This document shows, one piece after another, positions 29,337-37,008 of a stretch of 64,000 nucleotides of DNA. The notes beneath the pieces are model-generated. The model was not told the origin of the DNA and did not search any database. It was given only the letters and a program-made list of their open reading frames with translations. How positions within the stretch are numbered: position 1 is the first letter of the stretch; each line of letters starts with the position of its first letter. Origin of the DNA: Sulfuricellaceae bacterium (GTDB lineage Bacteria > Pseudomonadota > Gammaproteobacteria > Burkholderiales > Sulfuricellaceae). The DNA is taken from NCBI GenBank assembly GCA_030690895.1, contig JAUYFQ010000158.1:18499-82498 (forward strand), in the 5' to 3' direction. Position numbers and translations under genes: made by a program.

Positions 29337-29629
29337 TGGCGATTTGCGTCTAAATGAAAAAATTTAGGGAAATTAGTGGGTTGGGTAGCATGTCAAAGAT
29401 TCAGTCGGTTTGCGTCTAAATAAGCTCAGGCTCATGGCGTTTTACGTTTAAAGAGAAAAACACCTTAAAAATAATATGTTATGCGGAACGCAGTAGATTG
29501 TACCGGTTTGAGTTTAATAAAATCCTTTACGGTGGATTCACCTGGCCATATACTTCGCTTCGCTCATCTACCAATCGCGGTAGAAGGAACTCGGAACCCG
29601 CTTTGTTATGCAAGGCGGGTTCTGTCATT
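29337..29629. other. Intergenic region upstream of hsdR
   Basis: The gap holds no gene. It contains two direct copies of TTTGCGTCTAAAT (about 29345 and 29409), a TTTTACGTTTAAA variant, and the motif TATGTTATGCGGAA (29475-29488) that recurs upstream of the XRE-hsdM genes. A GAACCCGC/GCGGGTT hairpin at about 29591-29622 follows the small nuclease-like gene. An hsdR promoter is likely here. Confidence 0.5.
29475..29488. promoter_or_regulatory. Candidate operator shared with the XRE-hsdM promoter (hsdR side)
   Basis: TATGTTATGCGGAA matches 13 of 14 bases of the motif at 38897-38910 in front of the XRE regulator. On the minus strand both read TTCYGCATAACATA and are followed by an AT-rich, -10-like ATTATT. 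Control of both ends of the island by the XRE protein is inferred. Confidence 0.45.
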
Positions 29630-30136
29630 TCAGGGAATGCACTTGCGTTTTTTGCTTTCCAACTCTCTTCGCTTCCAGTCGCTATCCACATAAAATCCGG
29701 TGACCAAGAAAAAGCTCTTCGGGCTTTCTTCTAAAATCACCAGATAGTCCACCGCCTTGGCGTAGAGGTAGTATCGCACCCGCCCGTTGCCCTCAAGATA
29801 CCGCCAACAATCCATACCGGTCGTCGAATAATTTTCGATGAGCGGCCTTGCCCATGTAATGCGCTCAGCGCGTGGAAAATCGGGCAGGCGCTCTTTGAAT
29901 TTCTTGTCATCGCGGGTAATGAGATGCCAGAAGCCTTCTTCCATAGAGCTCCCATCCTTCTTGCTTCGATTGACGCTCACATACTGGCCGTGAAAGCGTG
30001 GCGACGAATCCAGAAAGCCCTCCTTAAACACACGATAAGCGAGTGCGACAAATGTATCCCAATCACCGGTGAACCGGATTATCTCAGGCAGAAAAGAAAA
30101 TGGGTGGGCACTCAAGAGATGCTCCGGGGCTGCCAT
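29630..30136 (-). CDS. Small protein resembling phage-type RelE/barnase-like nucleases
   Basis: A 168-residue protein that I can place only tentatively. The pattern FWHLITRDDKKFKERLPDFPRAERITWARPLIEN followed by YLVILEESPKSFFLVTGFYVDSDWKRRELESKKRK resembles PBECR-type (barnase/EndoU/colicin/RelE-like) nuclease domains found in phages and toxin systems. Its start overlaps the DUF3800 gene by 25 nt, so the two are a coupled pair within the restriction island. There is no signal or membrane segment. A toxin or effector role is inferred, not shown. Confidence 0.5.
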   Translation of the reverse strand: MAAPEHLLSAHPFSFLPEIIRFTGDWDTFVALAYRVFKEGFLDSSPRFHGQYVSVNRSKKDGSSMEEGFWHLITRDDKKFKERLPDFPRAERITWARPLIENYSTTGMDCWRYLEGNGRVRYYLYAKAVDYLVILEESPKSFFLVTGFYVDSDWKRRELESKKRKCIP

Positions 30137-30813
30137 ACGAATATATTGAATTTCGACTCATCACGTGGAGTCGAGTAAAGCAAATTAGGGCGATGCCTTT
30201 CAATGGCTTTAATTACAGCGAGCTTCGCTCCGCTCTTGTCCAGCCCCCTATGTTTATAGGCTAAAGCCCCCAGCAAGAAATCGCCCAGTTGTAGCAACTC
30301 CGATTCATGCGAACGAATCTGCTGCACATGGCGGATCATGCTATGCGTAAAGTCATACTGGTCATTGCACAGAACATCATGCAACTTCTTAACCTTGAGA
30401 TTGCTGCGCGTATCCTTGATGTCCAAATAAATGTCATAGCAACAATCCGGGCTGAGAATTTTGTTCAACAGCGAAAAATACATCTTGTAATAGAAGGTGT
30501 CATGCGAGCCATTATTAAAGCGGTCGTGATCCAACACCGACTTATTTGGAACAATCAGAGAACGAAAATGCAATGGTTCTTCGGCAAAAAACCACTCCAC
30601 AACTTCTAAAAAGAAGTGCTGTCGAGACCTGGAAACCTTGCTCCACTTCAATTCACCCTCGGCATGATGCCGCGCTTTAATATCGCGCAGCCCAATGGCC
30701 AATCGTTTCACCTGTGTCTTGGAAGCCCATACCGCGCCAAGCAGCATAACGGGAATATGGTCATGCTCAAGATGGCAGGATTCATCACAATAAACATTGA
30801 TTAAATCACCCAT
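30112..30813 (-). CDS. DUF3800-domain protein
   Basis: A 233-residue protein of the DUF3800 family, thought to have an RNase H-like fold. The family features are the N-terminal acidic motif (NVYCDESCH), an internal Asp (YDIYLDIKDTRS) and the C-terminal LQLGDFLLGALAYKHRG, which together could form a metal site. The ATG at 30813 has GGAG at good spacing and sits inside the end of the small scar frame (30806-31009). DUF3800 genes are common in defence and mobile islands. It is coupled to the small nuclease-like gene downstream. Confidence 0.8.
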   Translation of the reverse strand: MGDLINVYCDESCHLEHDHIPVMLLGAVWASKTQVKRLAIGLRDIKARHHAEGELKWSKVSRSRQHFFLEVVEWFFAEEPLHFRSLIVPNKSVLDHDRFNNGSHDTFYYKMYFSLLNKILSPDCCYDIYLDIKDTRSNLKVKKLHDVLCNDQYDFTHSMIRHVQQIRSHESELLQLGDFLLGALAYKHRGLDKSGAKLAVIKAIERHRPNLLYSTPRDESKFNIFVWQPRSIS

Positions 30814-31009
30814 GAGTAAGCTCCAAAATTTTGTTTTCTTCATCGAGAATGCGCAGCTTGTCGGACATCAGGCGAGGCAGCAACGTGTCGCGCAGGGTGG
30901 CGAGGGAAGGAATGTCCAAGTGCGGCCCGTGGCCGATGGCATAGCCCAGTTCCCCGAGCCAACTCAGACTAGCGCCTTCGACGATAGATTCGTGAGGCTC
31001 ATCGTTCAT
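30806..31009 (-). pseudogene. Chimeric scar: hsdR 5' end fused in frame to hsdS 3' end
   Basis: A 67-codon frame. Residues 6-32 (ESIVEGASLSWLGELGYAI..HGPH) match the HsdR N-terminus ([23 protein letters not shown]). Residues 33-57 (SLATLRDTLLPRLMSDKLRI) match the HsdS C-terminus (TLATLRDTLLPQLLSGTLQI). It is best explained by a deletion that joined a former hsdR start to a former hsdS end. Its ATG directly follows the DUF2290 stop (TGAATG) and its stop overlaps the DUF3800 ATG, so it may still be translated as a coupling frame. Confidence 0.8.
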
Positions 31010-31675
31010 TCAAACGCCGCACAAAACATGTGGAATCATCCGTTCGTTTGCTGTAATTGTGTTGGCGAAGGCCAGCTTGCTCGCCGGAATTTTTTCGGAG
31101 TATTTGCGGAAAGCGGTGTTATAGAAGTTCCTTAAAATAAAACCTCCGAACGCGAGTGGCCCAAGGGGAGAACCGACCGGTATACGGCAATTCTCATACT
31201 GACCAAGCGTTAAGTGGGAGTATGGATGATGAACATCTACGAACTTTGCCGTGTCGTCGCTAAAGTCGAAACGAACCGGGAAAGGAACAATATTTCTAGC
31301 GATGACATCGGCGTAAATCTCATCCTCGAGATAAATCTCTGGCTCGTTCTGAAAATGCTCAAGGTCTGGGGATGGGAAGTATGAAAGGGAATGTTCGCAG
31401 ATGACTCCAGCCCTAAACCGGTAGCGGAGTGAAATCAATGCGCCATCCAGCATCTTAATATTGAAACACCGCGCCTTCTCCAGTTCCCCATAGATGTCAC
31501 GGTAAGCCACATTCTTTAATGCAACGCTCATGCCTGCGGCGGTGCTCACCGTAATTTCGAACGCCGTATTGGTGTTGCCGTGAGTAGCTGGGAAATTCTG
31601 CTCGTTCGAAAGACTCAGTCCTACGAGCGCTTCCGTGAGTTCATTTACCTGCCTGAGCGTTTGCTGGGGTGTCAT
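31010..31675 (-). CDS. DUF2290-domain protein
   Basis: A 221-residue protein of the DUF2290 family, function unknown. Recognisable stretches are CEHSLSYFPSPDLEHFQ, the acidic YLEDEIYAD, FDFSDDTAKFVDVHHPYSHLTLGQYENCRIP and FGGFILRNFY. The conserved His and Asp residues could make a metal or phosphate site. Its ATG overlaps the stop of the helicase gene (ATGA), which implies stoichiometric production with that helicase, and probably a two-component system. Confidence 0.75.
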   Translation of the reverse strand: MTPQQTLRQVNELTEALVGLSLSNEQNFPATHGNTNTAFEITVSTAAGMSVALKNVAYRDIYGELEKARCFNIKMLDGALISLRYRFRAGVICEHSLSYFPSPDLEHFQNEPEIYLEDEIYADVIARNIVPFPVRFDFSDDTAKFVDVHHPYSHLTLGQYENCRIPVGSPLGPLAFGGFILRNFYNTAFRKYSEKIPASKLAFANTITANERMIPHVLCGV

Positions 31676-33816
31676 TTCCGCCTACGCTTTGTTTTCTTGG
31701 CGAGTAGAGCCTGGAGCTTCTCTACGAGACTATCAGGATAGTCCTCGATGAAACTCTCACCCGACTCGAGCGACGCAATAATGTCGGCGAAGTTGTTTCT
31801 CCGCTTAGCACTTCGATCTTGCTCCGCTTTCGACATGTCACGGTTTACGGTCGTCATTGTCTTCCGCTCCTCTTCGGTCGGGTAGCGGAAGTGTAGCGCG
31901 AAATTCTCTGCCTTCGCCTTCTCAAATTCTCCCTTCAGGGCAGACATAGACCTCCCTACTCCGAGAACCCGAACCCATGCTTTGGAGCGAGTGATTGCCG
32001 TAAAAAGGCGATTTCTGGCGCGGGCAGCATCCCGTGGCAATAGAGCCCCAAAACAGTCTTGTGCATTGATTATATAGACCATGGCTGCCTCATTACCCTT
32101 AGCGCGGAAAATACCAGTAAAGGTCACCGTTCCCGGCTCGGTGAAGACGTCGGCGATTGTCGTTACACCCGCAAGATTCGAGTTGATTCCCATCTGCATC
32201 AGGGTCTGCCGAGCAACTCCGACTGCATCCTTCGTTGTTAGCGGGTCGGGATTTATGACAACGATATCGTCTGGAATCAGCTCATCTTCAGTCAGATTTC
32301 GCTTAATTTCTGCAACAAGCCATGCGGTTTGTGCTTCGAGCGTCGCGAAGACCTCAAACTGAATCAAGTCTTCCACCTGCGAATGTTTCTCCAGGAATTC
32401 CGGGCTGGATTTTGGTGTGCGATTGAGAGTGACAAGTTCGCCGTCCTCGATTTCTCCATCGTTCTCTTGATAACCGATATCGAACCAGAGGTTCTTGTTC
32501 TCAAAGATTTGAACAAGGCCCTTGTCGCGATAAATCCCAAATCCAAGTGCATGGGCTGTGGACAAAACAGGTCTGGAGTTGCGATAGCAAGTGTCGAGAA
32601 TGATGTCTTGCTTGGGTTTTCCTGCCTCAGGGGAGTGAATAATGACACGGGCCGTTCCATCCGTGTTCTTACCAAAGATTTCTTCGACGGGTGGGAGCGA
32701 TCTGTTCCCGAGGTTCTGCAACTCGTCATATGCGTAGACTAGGCGCTTTGGCTCCTTGAGGTATTCGTAACAGAGCAACAAGAAATTGGGCGAGAAATCC
32801 TGCGCCTCATCAACCAGGACCGCATCGTATTTCGGCACGAATTGTTTGGCGCCTTGAAGGGCGATGTCACATGCACCCTCAAATGCCTTGTCGGATCCAA
32901 AGCGATCCTTTGCCGTTCCAAAATCCAAATACTCGACACCATGGTCACGGCAGAACTCGTAGTAGATGCCTGTGCGGTCTGTTCCACCAGGAGCACCCCA
33001 AGCATTCAGGATTCTGATTTTGTCCCAGTCAGGTTCTTCGTTTGCCTGTTCCAGCACGAACGTAGTGATGAGGTTCTCGAACTGCTTCTTCAGTGACCGG
33101 GTGTTGAATGTCACCGCGATGAACCAGTCACGATGGCGTGCGTGCAAGTAGGCAACCTTCAACGCCAGAACGATAGTCTTACCACATCCGGCAAGCCCAC
33201 GAATGCGCTGAACGCCTTCAAACGTTTCCACCACGGCCGCGCTCTGCTGACTATCGAGATTGGCAATCGAATCCTCCAGCGCCTTGATCTTGGTGCCTCG
33301 CGAATTCTGATTGTGGAGTTCCCGCTTTTTACGGCCCCTACGCAGCGTGGAAATTGCCTGAATAACCGAAACCAGTGATGGGAAGACCTCCGGGTCGAAA
33401 GCATCCAATTCTTCGATAGCCGACACCAGATTGTCGGCATTGCAGAGGAGATGCTCCTCGTCGCCATCAAGTTGTGCGATGGCCGGCGCAAATGTGACAG
33501 TGTGAATATTGACGAGGAGCTTTCGCTTCCGAATCAAGGTCTGATGCTGGAACAGTTTTGCCTGCATCTTATTGAACCCCTCGTCCTGCACCTCGGCGTA
33601 ATCCGGGAGGGTCTTGCCTTCAACGACACTAAACAAGACCAGGCCTTTGGTCGGCGATACCAGCAACGCATCTATCGGAAAGGAGCCTTCGGGCGTGCCA
33701 ATGATTGGATAGCCAATATAGAGGGTGCCTTCAAGGTTCGCTTCCGCGCTGAGAAGTTCAGCGAGCCACTTGCTCGAAACGGGCTTATCTGTGCTGCCCC
33801 ATACGGTGTTAATCAT
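31672..33816 (-). CDS. NERD-like nuclease/UvrD-like SF1 helicase
   Basis: A 714-residue protein. The N-terminal part (about residues 1-130) looks like a NERD/PD-(D/E)xK nuclease: PIDALLVSPTKGLVLFSVVEGK gives an Asp and an ExK at the usual spacing. The SF1 helicase core has Walker A GLAGCGKT, Walker B VLVDEAQDFS, motif III-like YAYDELQN and motif VI NRLFTAITRSKAWVRV. The Lys/Arg-rich C-terminus (KKTKRRRK) may bind nucleic acid. It overlaps hsdS upstream by 8 nt and DUF2290 downstream by 4 nt. A phage-defence role is inferred from this context. Confidence 0.82.
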   Translation of the reverse strand: MINTVWGSTDKPVSSKWLAELLSAEANLEGTLYIGYPIIGTPEGSFPIDALLVSPTKGLVLFSVVEGKTLPDYAEVQDEGFNKMQAKLFQHQTLIRKRKLLVNIHTVTFAPAIAQLDGDEEHLLCNADNLVSAIEELDAFDPEVFPSLVSVIQAISTLRRGRKKRELHNQNSRGTKIKALEDSIANLDSQQSAAVVETFEGVQRIRGLAGCGKTIVLALKVAYLHARHRDWFIAVTFNTRSLKKQFENLITTFVLEQANEEPDWDKIRILNAWGAPGGTDRTGIYYEFCRDHGVEYLDFGTAKDRFGSDKAFEGACDIALQGAKQFVPKYDAVLVDEAQDFSPNFLLLCYEYLKEPKRLVYAYDELQNLGNRSLPPVEEIFGKNTDGTARVIIHSPEAGKPKQDIILDTCYRNSRPVLSTAHALGFGIYRDKGLVQIFENKNLWFDIGYQENDGEIEDGELVTLNRTPKSSPEFLEKHSQVEDLIQFEVFATLEAQTAWLVAEIKRNLTEDELIPDDIVVINPDPLTTKDAVGVARQTLMQMGINSNLAGVTTIADVFTEPGTVTFTGIFRAKGNEAAMVYIINAQDCFGALLPRDAARARNRLFTAITRSKAWVRVLGVGRSMSALKGEFEKAKAENFALHFRYPTEEERKTMTTVNRDMSKAEQDRSAKRRNNFADIIASLESGESFIEDYPDSLVEKLQALLAKKTKRRRK

Positions 33817-35080
33817 GGCGTAGTCCGATTTGATTGTTGATTTGCAGAGTGCCGCTCAGAAGTTGCGGAAGCAGCGTGTCGCGCAGGGTGGCGAGGGTGC
33901 GAGACTGGTGTTCAAGCGTTCGAATTTGCTCGTCGAGTGGCTTTGCTAGGTGCTCGTAGGCCGCAACTATTTCTGGTGGTGGAATCACGAAACGAAGGTT
34001 CTCAAAATTTTGTTTGTTGATGGAGCCAAATACCGTTCCCTCACCCTCAAAGAGGGCGAAGTCGGGCGAAAGGTTCTCCATCGCATGGTAGGTAAACGAA
34101 ACTGCGCCGCTTTTGTGGCGCACTGCTGCCACTCCTCGCCCAATGCAGCATTCCTCGTCCGCCATGTTGATGTCGCCAACGGGAGCACGGACGCTGACGA
34201 GCGTATCGCCGGACTTGGCATAGCGTGTTGGCGCGGTGCAATAGATTCGGCGCGTCGGAAATCGAAAGCCGAAGTCTGTTCGTCCTTGATAGAAAGGAAT
34301 GCCGTTGCCGTCTTCGTTGTAGGTTTCGCCGGGCGGCGATTGGCCCATCGTGAGATTGAAACCTTCTCTGACTGTGCCTGCTGTCCATCCCTGCGGGATA
34401 TGGCCGAGGGGTGATTCTTGGAAGTGGGTGGGAAAGAGCGCGGCGGTGGCGGCGTCAAGGCCAGCAGGTTTTCGCCCATCGAGTTTGGCGCGGACGGGGG
34501 CGAAATCCACGAACCAGCTCTGGAACAGAGCCCGTGCCATCGCCTCCAGCGTCGCGTTCATTCGCCGGTTCAACTCGATCTTGTCGTCCAGCGTGCCGAG
34601 GATGTGCGCGATGGCTTTTTGTTCGGTGAGGGGTGGGAGCGTGATTTCAAGGCGCGAGAAATCGCCCTTGTTCAGGATAGGCTGCGCTGAGCCGCCCGCC
34701 GCTTGGTGACGAATCTCGTCCTTACGAGTGCTGAGGTTGTAATAGACGAACTCGTTACTGAAGCGGTCATCCACGACAATTGAATTGATTTGCTGGTTGG
34801 TGACGCAATCGCGGCCAGCGATGACGGCTTTCCCCATGTCGGAGCCGATGCATGACACCATCACGGAGCCTGCGGGAATTTTCGCCCCTTTGATGGACGC
34901 TGCGCCGGCCTCGGTGAGATTCCGGGCGGTAGTGCTGATTGCTTTTCTACCGTCCATGTCCGACGGAGTGACGAACGGAATCTGCCCGCCGAAGTTTCCT
35001 TCGACCGCAGTCAGCGGTGTCTTGCCTGTCACGACTCGACCTAAGTCACCGAGGGTCAAGTCTTCCCAATCACCCGCCAT
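33809..35080 (-). CDS. hsdS: Type I restriction-modification specificity subunit
   Basis: The 423-residue DNA-recognition subunit. Two target-recognition domains (about residues 1-150 and 215-370) alternate with two conserved helical repeats (PPLTEQKAIAHILGTLDDKIELNRRMNATLEAMARALF and AYEHLAKPLDEQIRTLEHQSRTLATLRDTLLPQLLSG). The length is normal and no break is seen. It is translationally coupled to the helicase gene, which is not part of standard type I systems. The C-terminal repeat is the source of part of the scar at 30806-31009. Confidence 0.93.
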   Translation of the reverse strand: MAGDWEDLTLGDLGRVVTGKTPLTAVEGNFGGQIPFVTPSDMDGRKAISTTARNLTEAGAASIKGAKIPAGSVMVSCIGSDMGKAVIAGRDCVTNQQINSIVVDDRFSNEFVYYNLSTRKDEIRHQAAGGSAQPILNKGDFSRLEITLPPLTEQKAIAHILGTLDDKIELNRRMNATLEAMARALFQSWFVDFAPVRAKLDGRKPAGLDAATAALFPTHFQESPLGHIPQGWTAGTVREGFNLTMGQSPPGETYNEDGNGIPFYQGRTDFGFRFPTRRIYCTAPTRYAKSGDTLVSVRAPVGDINMADEECCIGRGVAAVRHKSGAVSFTYHAMENLSPDFALFEGEGTVFGSINKQNFENLRFVIPPPEIVAAYEHLAKPLDEQIRTLEHQSRTLATLRDTLLPQLLSGTLQINNQIGLRHD

Positions 35081-35122
35081 AACCCAGCCCCCTCAGGTTT
35101 GCTTTGATCGCCGCTTCCAGTA

Positions 35123-35211
35123 CGTAGGTCGGGTTAGCGCAGCGTAACCCGACATCGGCGGTGGATTCGGGCGCGGTTTGTCGGGTTACGCTGACGCTAA
35201 TCCGACCTACG
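35123..35211. repeat. REP-type palindrome between hsdS and the YhcG nuclease gene
   Basis: The arms CGTAGGTCGGGTTAGCG... (35123-35154) and ...CGCTAATCCGACCTACG (35179-35211) pair along about 30 nt. This is the widespread GTAGGTCGGGTTA-type intergenic palindrome of proteobacteria. Confidence 0.85.
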
Positions 35212-35223
35212 GTTTTTGGGCTT

Positions 35224-36351
35224 TTACGCATCCCCGCCCCCCAACTCATCCACCGCCTGGTGCAGGAAGGCCGCCATCTCTTCCTTGCCCGGCAGTTGCA
35301 CCTGATAGCGTGAAACGAACAAGGTATTGCTCATGCCCGCCAGCGCGTACTCGACCAGTTCGTGGTTCTTGCGGGTGCAGAGCAGGATGCCGATGGGCGG
35401 CTGGTCGTCCGCGCTCATTTCGTGCTGCTGGTAATAGCCGACGTAGCTGTTGAGCTGGCCCAGGTGTTGGTGTTTGAAGGCGTCGTTCTTGAGTTCGATC
35501 AGCACGTGGCATTTGAGGATGCGGTGGTAGAAAACCAGATCGACGAAAAAGTGTTCGCCACCGATGAGCAGGCGTTTTTGCCGCGCCTCGAAGCAGAAGC
35601 CGTGGCCGAGTTCGAGCAGGAAGGCTTGCAGCTTGTCGAGCAGCGCGTCTTCGAGATGGCCTTCGCTCATCACTTCCTGCGGCTTGAGGCCGAGGAATTC
35701 GAAGACGTAGGGATCGCGGATCACCTGTCGGCTTTGTTGCGGTTCGGCTTGGGCATGGGCGAGACGGGCCAGCGCTTCCTTGTCGGTGGAGAGGCCGCTG
35801 CGCTGAAAATACTGGGTGGCGATCTGGCGCTTGAGCTCGCGCACCGACCAGTTGCCGCGCAGGGCTTCGGCTTCGTAGAAGCGGCGCTGGAGAGGATCGT
35901 CGAGTTCCACCAGTTGTTCGAAATGGCTGTAGGAAAGGCGGTTAATCAGCTTTTCCGCGTCCATTGTTGGGACATCCGGGAATTGTGCGGACAGTGTCCG
36001 CACTTTTTCTTCCAGCAGTATGGGGGATACGACTTGGGCAGATAGTGCGGACGGTGCCCGCACTATCTGGGGATAGGTGCGATAAAAGGCCAGGTAGCCA
36101 TAAAGCTGGCGTCGTCCGGTATTGCTGACGGACTGATCGCGCAGTGCTCTGGATAACTCGGCAAGCAGTTTGTCGCCATAGCTGGCGCGATCCGCGCCTT
36201 GCAACTCGAATTCGGCGATGTAGTAGCCGATGAACCAGTTGCGCAGGGTCAGGCTGAGATTAACGGCCTTGCTGGCTTGCTCCGCCAAGGCGGAATGAGT
36301 CCGCTCAATGGCAGCGACCAGACTATCGAAATTCAGCGCTTCAGAGGTCAT
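35224..36351 (-). CDS. DUF1016/YhcG-type PDDEXK nuclease
   Basis: A 375-residue protein. An N-terminal DUF1016 helical domain (about residues 10-175; NWFIGYYIAEFELQG, RRFYEAEALRGNWSVRELKRQI) is followed by a PD-(D/E)xK nuclease domain (about 215-360). The nuclease motif is FFVDLVFYHRILKCHVLIELKND. Such nucleases occur beside type I restriction genes and in defence islands. Its start overlaps the preceding truncated DUF1016 gene by 11 nt. The linker at residues about 90-125 is encoded by short palindromes. Confidence 0.9.
   Translation of the reverse strand: MTSEALNFDSLVAAIERTHSALAEQASKAVNLSLTLRNWFIGYYIAEFELQGADRASYGDKLLAELSRALRDQSVSNTGRRQLYGYLAFYRTYPQIVRAPSALSAQVVSPILLEEKVRTLSAQFPDVPTMDAEKLINRLSYSHFEQLVELDDPLQRRFYEAEALRGNWSVRELKRQIATQYFQRSGLSTDKEALARLAHAQAEPQQSRQVIRDPYVFEFLGLKPQEVMSEGHLEDALLDKLQAFLLELGHGFCFEARQKRLLIGGEHFFVDLVFYHRILKCHVLIELKNDAFKHQHLGQLNSYVGYYQQHEMSADDQPPIGILLCTRKNHELVEYALAGMSNTLFVSRYQVQLPGKEEMAAFLHQAVDELGGGDA
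35985..36068. repeat. Two in-frame palindromes in the YhcG linker
   Basis: GTGCGGACA-g-TGTCCGCAC (35985-36003) and AGATAGTGCGG-acggtgc-CCGCACTATCT (36040-36068) lie inside the coding sequence. They encode a variable segment (about APSALSAQ...VRTLSAQFPD) between the helical and nuclease domains. Confidence 0.7.
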
Positions 36352-36850
36352 AACCCATCCTCAGCATGTGCCGATGCTTTGCTCGTCGGGCGGGTATCAG
36401 GAAGACATATTGCGACCAACCGAGGCGGAAGGGCATTTGTGCAACGGGCCGTTGCACAATTGGCACGGCCTCGGGCAATATGCCAGATAGCATCTGGGAT
36501 TTGTGCGGTGGTGCGGGTTGGGATTTCCCAGACGGCATCTGGGATTTTTCAGGCAGGCGATCGCGGTAGATTAAGAAAAACTTGCGCATGTACTCCAGAT
36601 TGCTGCGAGAAAAGCCACGCCCAAATTCGCCGGTAAGCTGATGAGCCAATTCCTTGAGTACCTGCTTGCCGTATTCCGCGCGTTGCGCCCCCTGTTGTTC
36701 GTGTTCGACGATATGCCGCCCGATTTCAAAACTCGCCATGACTTGGCAGGTATCCACCGCGCGGCTGACCGCTTGGCGCGCATCCAGAACCAGTTGGCGA
36801 ATATGGGCATACAGCTGGGTATATGCGGTGTCTTGTGGAGATTGGCTCAT
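36341..36850 (-). pseudogene. Truncated DUF1016 N-terminal domain (YhcG paralogue)
   Basis: A 169-codon frame. It holds a DUF1016 N-terminal helical domain (YTQLYAHIRQLVLDARQAVSRAV, FEIGRHIVEHEQQGAQRAEYGKQVLKELAHQLT, FSRSNLEYMRKFFLIY) up to GWSQYVFLI. The family normally continues there into ERRFYEIEA and a PDDEXK nuclease, but here about 20 unrelated residues and a stop follow. It overlaps the complete YhcG gene by 11 nt. It is either a broken gene or a short partner for the downstream nuclease. The ATG at 36850 is chosen by family length. Confidence 0.65.
36437..36543. repeat. Cluster of in-frame palindromes in the truncated DUF1016 gene
   Basis: Three palindromes lie within 107 bp. TTGTGCAACGG-g-CCGTTGCACAA is perfect (36437-36459). 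CCAGAT-agc-ATCTGG is at 36483-36497 and CCCAGA-cggca-TCTGGG at 36527-36543. They encode the repetitive KSQMPSGKSQ...KSQMLSG linker. Confidence 0.75.
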
Positions 36851-36928
36851 GGTTGATACCACATCATGTGATTCATGCTGGCAAACAAAGCGTATTCGAA
36901 TCTGATCATTTTTGCCCCCACCATCCAA

Positions 36929-36951
36929 TTGTGCAAGCGTCCCTTGCACAA
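36929..36951. repeat. Palindrome upstream of the truncated DUF1016 gene
   Basis: TTGTGCAAG-cgtcc-CTTGCACAA has exact 9-bp arms and resembles the palindrome at 36437-36459. The gap 36851-37008 between hsdM and the DUF1016 gene contains nothing else that I can identify. Confidence 0.65.
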
Positions 36952-37008
36952 GTTACCGCTTCGATAATTTGCCAGCCAGTGTGGCAATCATCTGGAATGA
37001 TGGATTTT

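Noticed and set aside
29340..29625. Integron attC-like or phage att site, because of GTTATGC and AAC-containing hairpins
   Set aside because: The R'/R'' core pairs and the required fold are not present, and there is no integrase nearby.
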